Shown here in pieces: positions 54,994 to 62,978 of a stretch of DNA of 64,000 nt. Where the stretch lies: the NCBI RefSeq assembly GCF_012926525.1, contig NZ_JABBNI010000047.1, forward strand, positions 186,001-250,000, given 5' to 3'. The notes under the pieces are model-generated. The model worked only from the letters and a program-made list of their open reading frames with translations, was not told the origin of the DNA and did no database searches. Both the position numbers and the translations under genes were made by a program. Positions within the stretch are counted from its first letter, which is position 1, and the number at the start of each line of letters is the position of its first letter. Source of the DNA: Clostridium muellerianum. Lineage in GTDB: Bacteria > Bacillota > Clostridia > Clostridiales > Clostridiaceae.

Positions 54994-55288
54994 CATATTG
55001 CGACGCAAAGGTGCAGTGGCAGTTTGGATTTTAACTTTTACTCCATGATATATGGTAAGTGTTTCGTCACTGCTAAATGTTTTAATTATTCTAAAGCTCG
55101 AAATTTTTGAAAGCCTAAGAACTTTGTCAAACTCGGTTCCCTCAAACACGACTAAAGTTCTAAGGCTTTCAAAAATTTTGAGCTAAGAATAATACTAAAA
55201 CAATTTAGCTAATGTGATGAAACACTTACCATATATCATTACATAAAAGTTAAAATCCAAACTAGTAGCTTCAAGCATACGCATATAA
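54994..55288 (+). repeat. Palindromic repeat family R3, copy b
   Basis: Loop AAACTCGGTTCCCTCAAACA at 55129-55148 identical to copy a. Stem differences are compensated: TTTGGATTTT / AAAATCCAAA (copy a TTTTGATTTT / AAAATCAAAA), GTAAGTG / CACTTAC (copy a ATAAGCG / CGCTTAT), loop-closing GTC / GAC (copy a GCC / GGC). Confidence 0.9.
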
Positions 55289-55659
55289 TTAAATTGTCAT
55301 AAGTTATTTTAGTAATTCAAAATTATATTTATCAATACCTTATAACGTTTAAAAATTAAGGCGAAGCCTGTAGGTATCTTAATATATTGAGTTTAAAATC
55401 AGTTGTTTTTTATTTTATAAAAACATCTCGAAAGAGATTCTCAATTGAATTGTTGAAAACTCTAATACGAAAATACATTAATCTTTCAAATGTAGTTAAT
55501 AATCAACAAATGTACTTTTTTTAAGGCTACGCCCAAAATTATTCCTTAAAAACAGATAAAAAATAATATAAATCAAATAGTAAGTATTATGAAAGCTACG
55601 CTTTTTTATTAAGATCTAAATCATAATGTATTATAAGGAATTTTTAATATTAGAATTAC
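55289..55659. other. Non-coding AT-rich stretch
   Basis: About 370 nt between two palindromes. Contains AAGGCGAAGCCT and AAGGCTACGCC-type short inverted motifs and no ORF with a ribosome site. It may be decayed repeat or gene sequence. Confidence 0.4.
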
Positions 55660-55820
55660 AATATTTACTACACAACTTTTTAGGTGGAGGGAGCATTGAA
55701 TATATGGTGTATAAAAGCTTTTGAGTGAATTTTAGGCATTAGAGCTCCTTAATAAACGGTCAGCTTTTTTACACCATATATTCAATGCGGACTCCACCTA
55801 AAAAGTTGTGTCGCAATATT
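55660..55820. repeat. Palindromic element R4 (single copy here)
   Basis: 161 bp. Arms ACACAACTTTTTAGGTGGAG and CTCCACCTAAAAAGTTGTGT, continuing as GCATTGAATATATGGTGTA and TACACCATATATTCAATGC, around a loop of about 55 nt. Nothing coding. The same design as R1-R3 but a different sequence. Confidence 0.85.
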
Positions 55821-55833
55821 TTTATAATATTTA

Positions 55834-56337
55834 TTACAGATGTATTTTTAAAAAGTGGTATTTAGGGGCTCTCCAACTTTTTAAATAGGATATGTTTAAT
55901 GCTTCACGGGAATGTTGAGAGACTAAAGGTTTATTTTGTGAAAACCCTGTTATAATTGCAGAGTGAAAAATAACATTTTTATTATTTTCATAAAATATTA
56001 AATCTCCTAATTCTAGAGCATTAATATCAGATATTTCAAGTCCTTTACAACCTTGTAGATTGGATTCCTCGTTTATTTTTAAATACCAGTAAAGAGAATG
56101 AGCTAAGGTCCAAGAAAGTGACCAATTGGTATTATTGTACCACCAGGGATTTTTTTTGTTGAAAATCATTGGGGAACCACCAGCATATAAACATTGGGAA
56201 ACAAAATTTGAGCAATCACCGCTGTTATCTTTTATTAGAGGGAAGTATCTGTATTTAGTATTAGGAGTTAGAGCATACTTAATTGCATATTTTACAGCAG
56301 CGCTTCTAGAATATTGTGATGTTCTAAGTATATGCAT
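55834..56337 (-). CDS. Amidase-domain protein (amidase_6 type)
   Basis: 167 aa. AVKYAIKYALTPN, DNSGDCSNFVSQCLYAGG with a candidate catalytic Cys, and TLAHSLYWYL match the putative amidase domain (amidase_6, DUF1287-like NlpC/P60 fold), with His in VIFHSAIITG. No signal peptide or wall-binding domain, unusual for a wall enzyme. ATG 56337 is preferred, 9 nt after GAGGTGAT; the ATG at 56346 is only 3 nt from it. Confidence 0.85.
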   Translation of the reverse strand: MHILRTSQYSRSAAVKYAIKYALTPNTKYRYFPLIKDNSGDCSNFVSQCLYAGGSPMIFNKKNPWWYNNTNWSLSWTLAHSLYWYLKINEESNLQGCKGLEISDINALELGDLIFYENNKNVIFHSAIITGFSQNKPLVSQHSREALNISYLKSWRAPKYHFLKIHL

Positions 56338-56521
56338 ATTAAACATATCACCTCAAGTTATAGTGTTATAGTTCTATTATATGTGCTCGGTACTTCAAAG
56401 TGAATTGATTTTTGTAAATAACAAATCATATATAAATATAATGTTTTGAAAAAACAGAATATAATGTAAATATCATTGACAAAAAAGTTATAAATAGTAT
56501 ATAATTTAATTGAAAAAGAAA

Positions 56522-56690
56522 ATAGTTAAGCAGAGGTTTACTATGTAATTAATAGGGAAAATGGTTAAAATCCATTACAGCCCCCGCTACTGTATACGGA
56601 GACGAATTCTATATCCACTGGATTTACTCTGGGAAGGATGAAAGAGGATGACCCGTGAGTCAGGAGACCTGCCTAAGCTTATTGTATTAA
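56522..56690 (+). promoter_or_regulatory. Cobalamin (B12) riboswitch, orphan
   Basis: Contains AGGGAAAATGGTTAAAATCC, ACAGCCCCCGCTACTGTA, CCACTG, GGGAAGGATG, GATGACCCGTGAGTCAGGAG and ACCTGCC, the conserved blocks in the right order. Downstream is TCTTTCGGAGGGAAAGA and then only terminators; no + strand gene follows before 57638, and that gene has its own promoter. Confidence 0.93.
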
Positions 56691-56836
56691 AATCTTTCGG
56701 AGGGAAAGAAAATACATAAAAGCAAGTTACACTTATAGTGTTTCTTAAACTTTTATAATGTATTTACTTAAGGGCTTCAAAAGGGGTCTTTTTTATTTTG
56801 CCAGTATTGTTAATTTAAATATATTTAATCACTTTA

Positions 56837-56865
56837 TACACTTACTTATAAGTAGGTGTATTTTT
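56837..56865 (+). terminator. Terminator of the orphan riboswitch transcript
   Basis: Stem TACACTTACTT / AAGTAGGTGTA with TTTTTC. A weaker hairpin with a T run lies earlier at 56764-56798. Confidence 0.75.
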
Positions 56866-56880
56866 CTTCAGCAAAAAATA

Positions 56881-56925
56881 TGTAATGCATTTTCTCTTAG
56901 TATATTTTAGAGAAAATGCATTAAG
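56881..56925 (-). terminator. Terminator of the kinase-like gene (minus strand)
   Basis: Stem AATGCATTTTCTCT / AGAGAAAATGCATT directly after the stop at 56926. Confidence 0.8.
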
Positions 56926-57477
56926 TTATTTACGTCTTTTATTCCACTGTTTATACAAATCGGGATAATCTTCTTGTACTATTCTCATGAATTTAGATAA
57001 CACTGATAGTTTTTTTAAATCTTTAAATATACTGCGGGGATAGCTAAGAGATCTTTCAAAAACCTTTCTAGGATCTATTACTCGAACATCTCCATCAGTT
57101 TGTACATAAACATGTGCAAGTCGTATATCTAACTTTTTGAATCCATCAGCCTTAAAACTTTCTACAAGTTTAACAAGATTTATAGCTAATTCTCTAGAAA
57201 GTCCATGTTTTCGTATATAATCCTTAATGCATTCTCCAGGAATGTACTCTCGTATCATAGCTTTATTTGTGTAGTCATATATTTTAGCAAAATGGGGATC
57301 ATTTTGTACCTTTAATAATATTTCTGCTTCTCCCTTGCAGCCTTTTTCTTTATTGTATATTTTAATGATTCTTTTTTTATCTGGAAGAAGATATACAGAT
57401 CCTTGACGACCCTTGCCAATGAATTTACAATCCTTTAAGTCAATTCCAAAGTATTTTTTATCCATTGAGTTATTCAT
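56926..57477 (-). CDS. Small protein-kinase-like protein
   Basis: 183 aa. Glycine-loop FIGKGRQGSVYLL, Lys in RIIKIYNKEK, hinge IREYIPGECI, a catalytic-loop equivalent KLDIRLAHVYVQ and metal Asp in VRVIDPRKV: a trimmed RIO/YrzF-type kinase fold with the C-terminal lobe shortened. The canonical HRD is replaced (LDIRLAHVY), so catalysis needs proof. ATG after GGAGGT. Convergent with the orphan riboswitch transcript. Confidence 0.8.
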   Translation of the reverse strand: MNNSMDKKYFGIDLKDCKFIGKGRQGSVYLLPDKKRIIKIYNKEKGCKGEAEILLKVQNDPHFAKIYDYTNKAMIREYIPGECIKDYIRKHGLSRELAINLVKLVESFKADGFKKLDIRLAHVYVQTDGDVRVIDPRKVFERSLSYPRSIFKDLKKLSVLSKFMRIVQEDYPDLYKQWNKRRK

Positions 57478-57552
57478 TTTTTTACCTCCATATTAAGATA
57501 TTTTGCAGTATTTAATGTCTAGTTAGTATATAATATTAAACAATACATATAT

Positions 57553-57581
57553 TTGACATCAATATAATAAAAAAATAAAAT
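57553..57581 (+). promoter_or_regulatory. Promoter of yjjI-yjjW
   Basis: TTGACA (57553-57558), 17-nt spacer, TAAAAT (57576-57581); 57 nt before the start codon. Confidence 0.78.
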
Positions 57582-57637
57582 GAATGTATAGGTACTTTAT
57601 TTAAAACTATACATTTTGAAAGGAGCGTTATATTAAT

Positions 57638-59134
57638 ATGGATGATATACTAAAAATAATAAAAAATAATACATTAACCTATCAACAAAAATTAATAGCA
57701 CTTGCAGGAGGAGCAGAATCCAGTTTAAATGTGCTAAATATAAGTGAGGATGTACAAAAACTTAGAGATGAAGGAGTAATTTGTGATCTTAATGAAGGTA
57801 ATGCACCATATAGACCAAGATATGTACTTCCTGACTATGAAAAATTCATGGAACAGGGAAGCGAATTCCTAGGGTTGGAACCTCCAAAGGATATATGGGA
57901 AGCAGTAAATAACTTACTAATATTATATAAACATGTACCTTCAGTTACAACAATGCCTGTTTATGTAGGAAACTTGGATACTTTGTTAGAACCTTTTGTT
58001 GAGGATGAAGAAGAGGCATATAAAGCAATAAAATTATTTTTCATTCATATAGATAGAACTGTAACAGATTCTTTTTGCCATGGTAACATAGGTCCTAAAG
58101 GTACAAAAGCAGGAAAAATAATATTGAAAGTTCAGAGAGAAATTAAAACTGCTATACCTAATATAACTTTAAAATATAGTAAGGAAGAAACATCAGATGA
58201 TTTTGCTGTGGATGCTGTAAGAACAGCATTAGTTACAGCAAAGCCAAGTTTTGCAAATCACGAAATGTTTTTAGAAGAATTTAAGCCTAATAGATATGCC
58301 ATAGCAAGCTGTTACAACGGACTTTGCATAGGTGGAGGAAGCTACACTTTAGTTAGATTAAACTTAAAAGCCTTATCTGAAAAAGCCAGCAGTGAAGAAG
58401 AATTTATAAACAAAGTTCTTCCAGACACTATGGAAAAAATGGCTTCATATATGGATGAAAGAATAAGATTTTTAGTAGAGGAAAGCGGATTCTTTGATTC
58501 AAACTTCCTTGTAAAAGAAGGTCTTGTAAGTAGAGATAAATTTACAGCTATGTTTGGTATGTTTGGACTAGCTGAATGTGTAAATACACTTTTAGGTGCA
58601 AAAGATTTAGACAAGAGATTTGGGCATAATAAAAAAGCCGATGAATTAGGTTTAAGAATTATAGAAAAAATGTATGAGATAGTAAATAAGAGAAATAATC
58701 CATATTGTGAAGCAGCTGAAGGCCACTTTTTACTTCATGCTCAAGTTGGCATAGAAACTGACAAAGGTACAAGTCCAGGATGCAGAATACCTATAGGGGA
58801 AGAACCAGAATTATATGAGCATTTAATTCAAAGTGCTAAATTCCATAAATACTTTCCATCTGGAATAGGAGATATATTCCCATTCGAAGTAACTGCGAAA
58901 AATAATCCAGAAGCTATTTTGGACATAATAAAAGGTGCATTTAATAAAGGAATGAGGTATTTTTCATTGTATGCATCAGATAGTGAAGTAATAAGAATAA
59001 CTGGATACCTTGTAAAAAAATCAGATTTGGAAAAACTGGACAAAGGAGAAGCTGTTCTTCAGGATACTGTGGCATTAGGATTAGGTGCAGTTAAAAATTC
59101 AAGAGTGCTTGAAAGAAAGGTAAGAAAATGTTAA
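57638..59134 (+). CDS. yjjI: YjjI family glycyl-radical enzyme
   Basis: 498 aa. Shorter than pyruvate formate-lyase and matching the YjjI group. Active-site region ASCYNGLCIGGG supplies cysteines; the C-terminal radical loop is IRITGYLVKKSDLEKL. The reaction is unknown; glycyl-radical relatives cleave C-C, C-O or C-N bonds or reduce nucleotides. Overlaps its activase gene by 7 nt. ATG after GAAAGGAGCG, with its own sigma-A promoter. Confidence 0.9.
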   Translation: MDDILKIIKNNTLTYQQKLIALAGGAESSLNVLNISEDVQKLRDEGVICDLNEGNAPYRPRYVLPDYEKFMEQGSEFLGLEPPKDIWEAVNNLLILYKHVPSVTTMPVYVGNLDTLLEPFVEDEEEAYKAIKLFFIHIDRTVTDSFCHGNIGPKGTKAGKIILKVQREIKTAIPNITLKYSKEETSDDFAVDAVRTALVTAKPSFANHEMFLEEFKPNRYAIASCYNGLCIGGGSYTLVRLNLKALSEKASSEEEFINKVLPDTMEKMASYMDERIRFLVEESGFFDSNFLVKEGLVSRDKFTAMFGMFGLAECVNTLLGAKDLDKRFGHNKKADELGLRIIEKMYEIVNKRNNPYCEAAEGHFLLHAQVGIETDKGTSPGCRIPIGEEPELYEHLIQSAKFHKYFPSGIGDIFPFEVTAKNNPEAILDIIKGAFNKGMRYFSLYASDSEVIRITGYLVKKSDLEKLDKGEAVLQDTVALGLGAVKNSRVLERKVRKC

Positions 59135-59964
59135 AGGGAATTGTAAGAAAAATTATTCCATTTAGCTTTGTAGACGGTCCAGGAAATAGGGCGGCTGTAT
59201 TTTTTCAAGGATGTAATTTTGATTGTCTTTACTGTCATAATCCAGAAACTATAAAAGGCTGCGTTCAGTGTGGAACATGTGTAGATAATTGTCCCTATGG
59301 TGCAATATCTTTAAATGAAAAGTCTGTAGTATGGAATCCTGAAAAATGTGAGGATTGTGGACTGTGTGTTAAAGTGTGTAAAAACCACTGTGGACCTAAA
59401 TTCAGGAATATGACAGCAGATGATATATTAGAACAAATATTAAAAGTTAAGCCTTTTATTTCTGGAATAACTGTATCAGGGGGAGAATGTACCCTTCAGT
59501 GGAAATTCCTTGTAGAGTTATTTAAAAAAGTAAAAAAACTAGGGTTAACAATATTTGTAGATAGTAATGGAAGCACAGATTTTAGACAGCATAAAGAACT
59601 TACAGATCTTTTAGATATGGTTATGTTAGATATAAAATCTTTTGATAAAGATGAACATAAGATGCTTACGGGAAGAGATAATGATATAGTTATAGGAAAT
59701 GCAAAATATTTAGGCAGTATAAATAAGTTATATGAAATTAGAACAGTAATAGTACCTGAAGTTTTAGATAACTATAGAAATGTAGATGAAATAAGTAAGA
59801 TTATAGCTAGCATTAACCCAAAAATAAGATATAAACTTATAAAATACAGAACAATAGGCACTCGTACGGATAAAATTAATACGCAGCAGCCTACAGATGA
59901 AATGATGGAACAACTTAAAACTAAAGCTTGCAATAATGGATGTGAGAATATAGTTATAGTGTAA
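59128..59964 (+). CDS. yjjW: YjjW family glycyl-radical enzyme activase
   Basis: 278 aa radical SAM activase. CNFDCLYC (C29, C33, C36) binds the SAM cluster; an insert with two ferredoxin-like sets (CVQCGTCVDNC; CEDCGLCVKVCKNHC) would hold two extra [4Fe-4S] clusters, typical of activases other than PflA. VSGGECTLQ follows. Installs the glycyl radical on YjjI. Start overlaps the yjjI stop. Confidence 0.92.
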   Translation: MLKGIVRKIIPFSFVDGPGNRAAVFFQGCNFDCLYCHNPETIKGCVQCGTCVDNCPYGAISLNEKSVVWNPEKCEDCGLCVKVCKNHCGPKFRNMTADDILEQILKVKPFISGITVSGGECTLQWKFLVELFKKVKKLGLTIFVDSNGSTDFRQHKELTDLLDMVMLDIKSFDKDEHKMLTGRDNDIVIGNAKYLGSINKLYEIRTVIVPEVLDNYRNVDEISKIIASINPKIRYKLIKYRTIGTRTDKINTQQPTDEMMEQLKTKACNNGCENIVIV

Positions 59965-60022
59965 GATTTTATATGAGTTTAATTAAAATATTTCATTAAA
60001 TCAACTTTTACACTTTAAAAAT

Positions 60023-60300
60023 ATTGTGATACAAGTAACCGAAGAAACGCTAAGCTGTATTCCGACTGATATATGTTGTTCAGGAACACTCACTTTATTA
60101 AGAAGTTATAATTGCTTGAGATATTGAAAAATACCTACTTCTTCAAATGCGACGTCCTGTCGCTTTCAGAGCTTTTGCCGTCCTGGCAAAAGTTACGGTA
60201 TTTTTCAATATCTCAAGCAAAGAACTTCTAAAATTTGTTCGAATGTTCCTGCACAACATATATCAATCTTCATACAGCTTAACTTTGTTTCGCAGTATGC
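60023..60300 (+). repeat. Palindromic repeat family R2, copy b
   Basis: About 278 bp. Apical hairpins GCGAC-GTCCT-GTCGC (60149-60163) and TTTTGCC-GTCCT-GGCAAAA. Relative to copy a the stems change in pairs: GTGAC/GTCAC to GCGAC/GTCGC, and AATGCC/GGCATT to AATACC/GGTATT. Loops are unchanged. Confidence 0.9.
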
Positions 60301-60335
60301 TTTTATTAAGTTAAAATTTTATTTTTAAATATATT

Positions 60336-60539
60336 TTATTGTATAGAGTAGCCTGTATTTACGATGCACTGCTCTATTTTTTTTGCATCTGCAGGAGTAT
60401 TAAAGTCTACTTCTACAGTTCCACGAGCTATGTCTACTGCAATTTGTTGAACCCCTTCTATTTTATCTAAAGCATTTTTTAGCTTGGTTTTACTCTCAGG
60501 ATACACCATTCCTGAAACATTGTAATGAACTGATTTCAT
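60336..60539 (-). CDS. Heavy-metal-associated (HMA) domain protein lacking the CxxC motif
   Basis: 67 aa with the complete HMA ferredoxin-like fold (VHYNVSGM ... IEGVQQIAVDIARGTVEVDF ... IVNTGYSIQ). The metal loop reads GMVYPESK, so both ligand cysteines of CopZ-type chaperones are replaced (Y13, S16). It cannot bind copper in the usual way. ATG after AAGGGAGG. No copper ATPase gene is nearby. May be a structural or regulatory derivative. Confidence 0.85.
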   Translation of the reverse strand: MKSVHYNVSGMVYPESKTKLKNALDKIEGVQQIAVDIARGTVEVDFNTPADAKKIEQCIVNTGYSIQ

Positions 60540-60686
60540 TTTTTAGCCTCCCTTAATATATGAAAAATATATATATTAGTATTATGAGAAATATAAACTT
60601 TTATTCAAAACACATATAATGTAAAAAAAGAAGTATTATAAAAATATATATTTAATAGTTAAAATATGAAAGCAAGGGTGATTTCA

Positions 60687-62207
60687 ATGCCAGAAAAATA
60701 TTGGCCTGAAACTGTAATATTATGGGGTGCGGGTGCTACTAATTCATTAGGTCTTTATGCTACAAAAGAATTGATTCAAATTGTAATAAAGATAAATAAA
60801 AATGATTTTTCATTTTTAAAGGGGAAAGATGAGAAATTAAAATCATCTTTTAAAAAATTGGTAACAGAATATTTAATAGAAGATAAGGAACTTTCAAAAA
60901 TATATGATTTAAAGGCTCTGCAGACTATTATAAATACTAATACAAAAATAAACATGCATGAGCTTTTTACTATGCTTGATCAACTAATAGATAACAATAT
61001 TGGATTTAATGCTTTTTGCAATGGAAAGACGGAATTTTTAAGGGTAGATAGAGTAAAGGGAGCTAAAAGATGTTTAATTCTTTTAATTGAAGAACTAGAA
61101 AGATTAAGTATACAAAAAAAACCTGGATTTATGGATAGATCAAATTTAGAACCATATTATCAGTTTAGTAAGATATTAACAGATCTTATGAAAGAAGAAG
61201 GGGTAATTTTTGATCAAAGGGGATATAAAAGAGATACTAGAAGATTTTATCTTTATTCTTATGCAATAATATCATTTAACTGGGATCCAGTAATTTTATG
61301 GAATATCTTTAATGCTCATAAAGAGCAAAATGATAATTCATATTATTTAAAGAATGGTTTAAAGCTTAGACTTTTTGATGACTTTGGCACTCAAATAACT
61401 TCTATAAAGATAGACAGTGATGATCCAGAAATATGGTATACTGTGGAAGAATCTCAATGTAAAAGAATAAATGATTATAAATATCCATCTAGAATTGTAA
61501 GAATAGGAAAAATTCTTTTTCCTCATGGTATTTTTGGATCAAGAATATGTCCAGAATGCGGAAAATATATAACGACTTTTGGAGGAAGCTGGAATAGGCT
61601 ATCTACAGAACCTTTTGGACCATCAGTATTAGATGATTTACAAAAATGCTGGAAATATAAAAGTGAAAATGAAAGAAAAAGTAAAAAAGGAGCTATAGAA
61701 TGTCCTTATTGCGGTCAAATAACATATCCCTTTGACATGCCGCTTATAATGCAAACTTTAGCGAAACAAAAAAGCATACCACCTTTGGAAGAAATAAAAA
61801 CGGAAATGGGACTTTTAATGAAAAATGCAAAGCATATAATTTTTGCAGGATATAGTTTGCCTCTAGATGATATTATGGTGAAAACATTTTTTATGTCTTC
61901 CATTTCAGGAAATGATAAAAATAAACTTAAATGTACAGTTATAAATTATGATGATGATTACAAAGGAGCAAAGGAATGGTTAACCGGCGATGACATAGAT
62001 AAATATATGAAGAAAAGTAAGAATAGTACTGTAGTGGAATGTATAGAGAATATTTGTGATATATTTAATGTAGAAAATGTAAGGGTGTCCCTTAAAGGAA
62101 TACCTAATGTATTTATGAAAAATGGAAAGTGTAATAGGCATAAAATTGTAGATTTGCTGTATCCAAAGGAATATTTTTCAGAAGGGTTTCCTATTAGTAG
62201 AGAATAG
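60687..62207 (+). CDS. SIR2 family protein with zinc module, possible NADase
   Basis: 506 aa. NAD-site motif WGAGATNS (14-17 GAGA), ISFNWD (197-200), a sirtuin-like catalytic His in FPHGIFGS (H280), then two CxxC pairs (C288/C291 and C339/C342) placed as in the zinc module of sirtuins, and GYSLPLDD (388-395). Free-standing SIR2 proteins of this size include phage-defence NADases. The start at 60687 follows AAGGGTGA; an ATG at 60666 has no ribosome site. No neighbour clarifies the role. Confidence 0.82.
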   Translation: MPEKYWPETVILWGAGATNSLGLYATKELIQIVIKINKNDFSFLKGKDEKLKSSFKKLVTEYLIEDKELSKIYDLKALQTIINTNTKINMHELFTMLDQLIDNNIGFNAFCNGKTEFLRVDRVKGAKRCLILLIEELERLSIQKKPGFMDRSNLEPYYQFSKILTDLMKEEGVIFDQRGYKRDTRRFYLYSYAIISFNWDPVILWNIFNAHKEQNDNSYYLKNGLKLRLFDDFGTQITSIKIDSDDPEIWYTVEESQCKRINDYKYPSRIVRIGKILFPHGIFGSRICPECGKYITTFGGSWNRLSTEPFGPSVLDDLQKCWKYKSENERKSKKGAIECPYCGQITYPFDMPLIMQTLAKQKSIPPLEEIKTEMGLLMKNAKHIIFAGYSLPLDDIMVKTFFMSSISGNDKNKLKCTVINYDDDYKGAKEWLTGDDIDKYMKKSKNSTVVECIENICDIFNVENVRVSLKGIPNVFMKNGKCNRHKIVDLLYPKEYFSEGFPISRE

Positions 62208-62316
62208 GATAGTATTAACTCGTAATTGCAAATTAAAAGTAAAATTGTAATATGGTGGTTATGAAACAAATTATATGATATAATTGTTGAAATAAAAATT
62301 ACTAGGGGGCTAAGTA

Positions 62317-62775
62317 ATGAGTGTAGAAAGTGTGAAAAAACAATTTGAAGATGAAAATTTAAATTTGAAAATAGTTGAACTTGATGAAAGTACAGCAACT
62401 GTTGAATTGGCAGCTCAAGCTATAGGGGTAGAGCCTGAGCGTATAGCTAAAACTATGGCTTTTAAATTAAAAGATAGAGATATTTTAATAGTTTCAAAAG
62501 GAGACGCTAAAATAGATAATAGAAAATTTAAAGATTATTTTAGTACTAAAGCTAAAATGTTAAGTTATGAGGAAGTATTAGAAGTAACTGGTCATCCTGT
62601 GGGAGGAGTTTGCCCTTTTGGACTTAAAAATCATATGGATACGTATTTAGATTTAACACTTAAGGAGTTTGATTTTGTGTACCCAGCAGCAGGATCACCA
62701 CATGCTGCTGTAAAGGTAACTGTTGATGAATTGGAGAAAGTAACTAAAGGTACATGGGCAGATTTGTGTAAGTAA
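62317..62775 (+). CDS. YbaK/EbsC-type aminoacyl-tRNA deacylase
   Basis: 152 aa single-domain YbaK protein: TVELAAQAIGV, KTMAFKL, VSKGDAKIDNRK, GHPVGGVCPFG and SPHAAVKV. Such proteins clear mischarged Cys-tRNA-Pro or Ala-tRNA-Pro in trans. ATG after TAGGGGG. Confidence 0.93.
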   Translation: MSVESVKKQFEDENLNLKIVELDESTATVELAAQAIGVEPERIAKTMAFKLKDRDILIVSKGDAKIDNRKFKDYFSTKAKMLSYEEVLEVTGHPVGGVCPFGLKNHMDTYLDLTLKEFDFVYPAAGSPHAAVKVTVDELEKVTKGTWADLCK

Positions 62776-62978
62776 ATATCACAATTAGTAATATAAATGT
62801 TGAAGGATAAAGTTAACATAACATAGTTAATTTATTCTTCATTTTTTTATCTTGAAAATTTTTAGAAACATATTGCAATTAGAAAAAGAAAGAGTTAAAA
62901 TTGAATTATAAACAAAAGTTAATTTAGTAAGCAAAAATTAAGAAAAGTTATAGATAGTATATGTCAAGGAGGGGCTAT

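Noticed and set aside
56522-56690. Cobalamin riboswitch as regulator of yjjI
   Set aside because: Terminators and a convergent gene intervene, and yjjI has its own good promoter 57 nt from its start.
57638-59134. YjjI gene as anaerobic ribonucleotide reductase or a second pyruvate formate-lyase
   Set aside because: Too short, lacks the NrdD zinc site and the PFL CC pair, and its activase has the two-cluster insert typical of YjjW.
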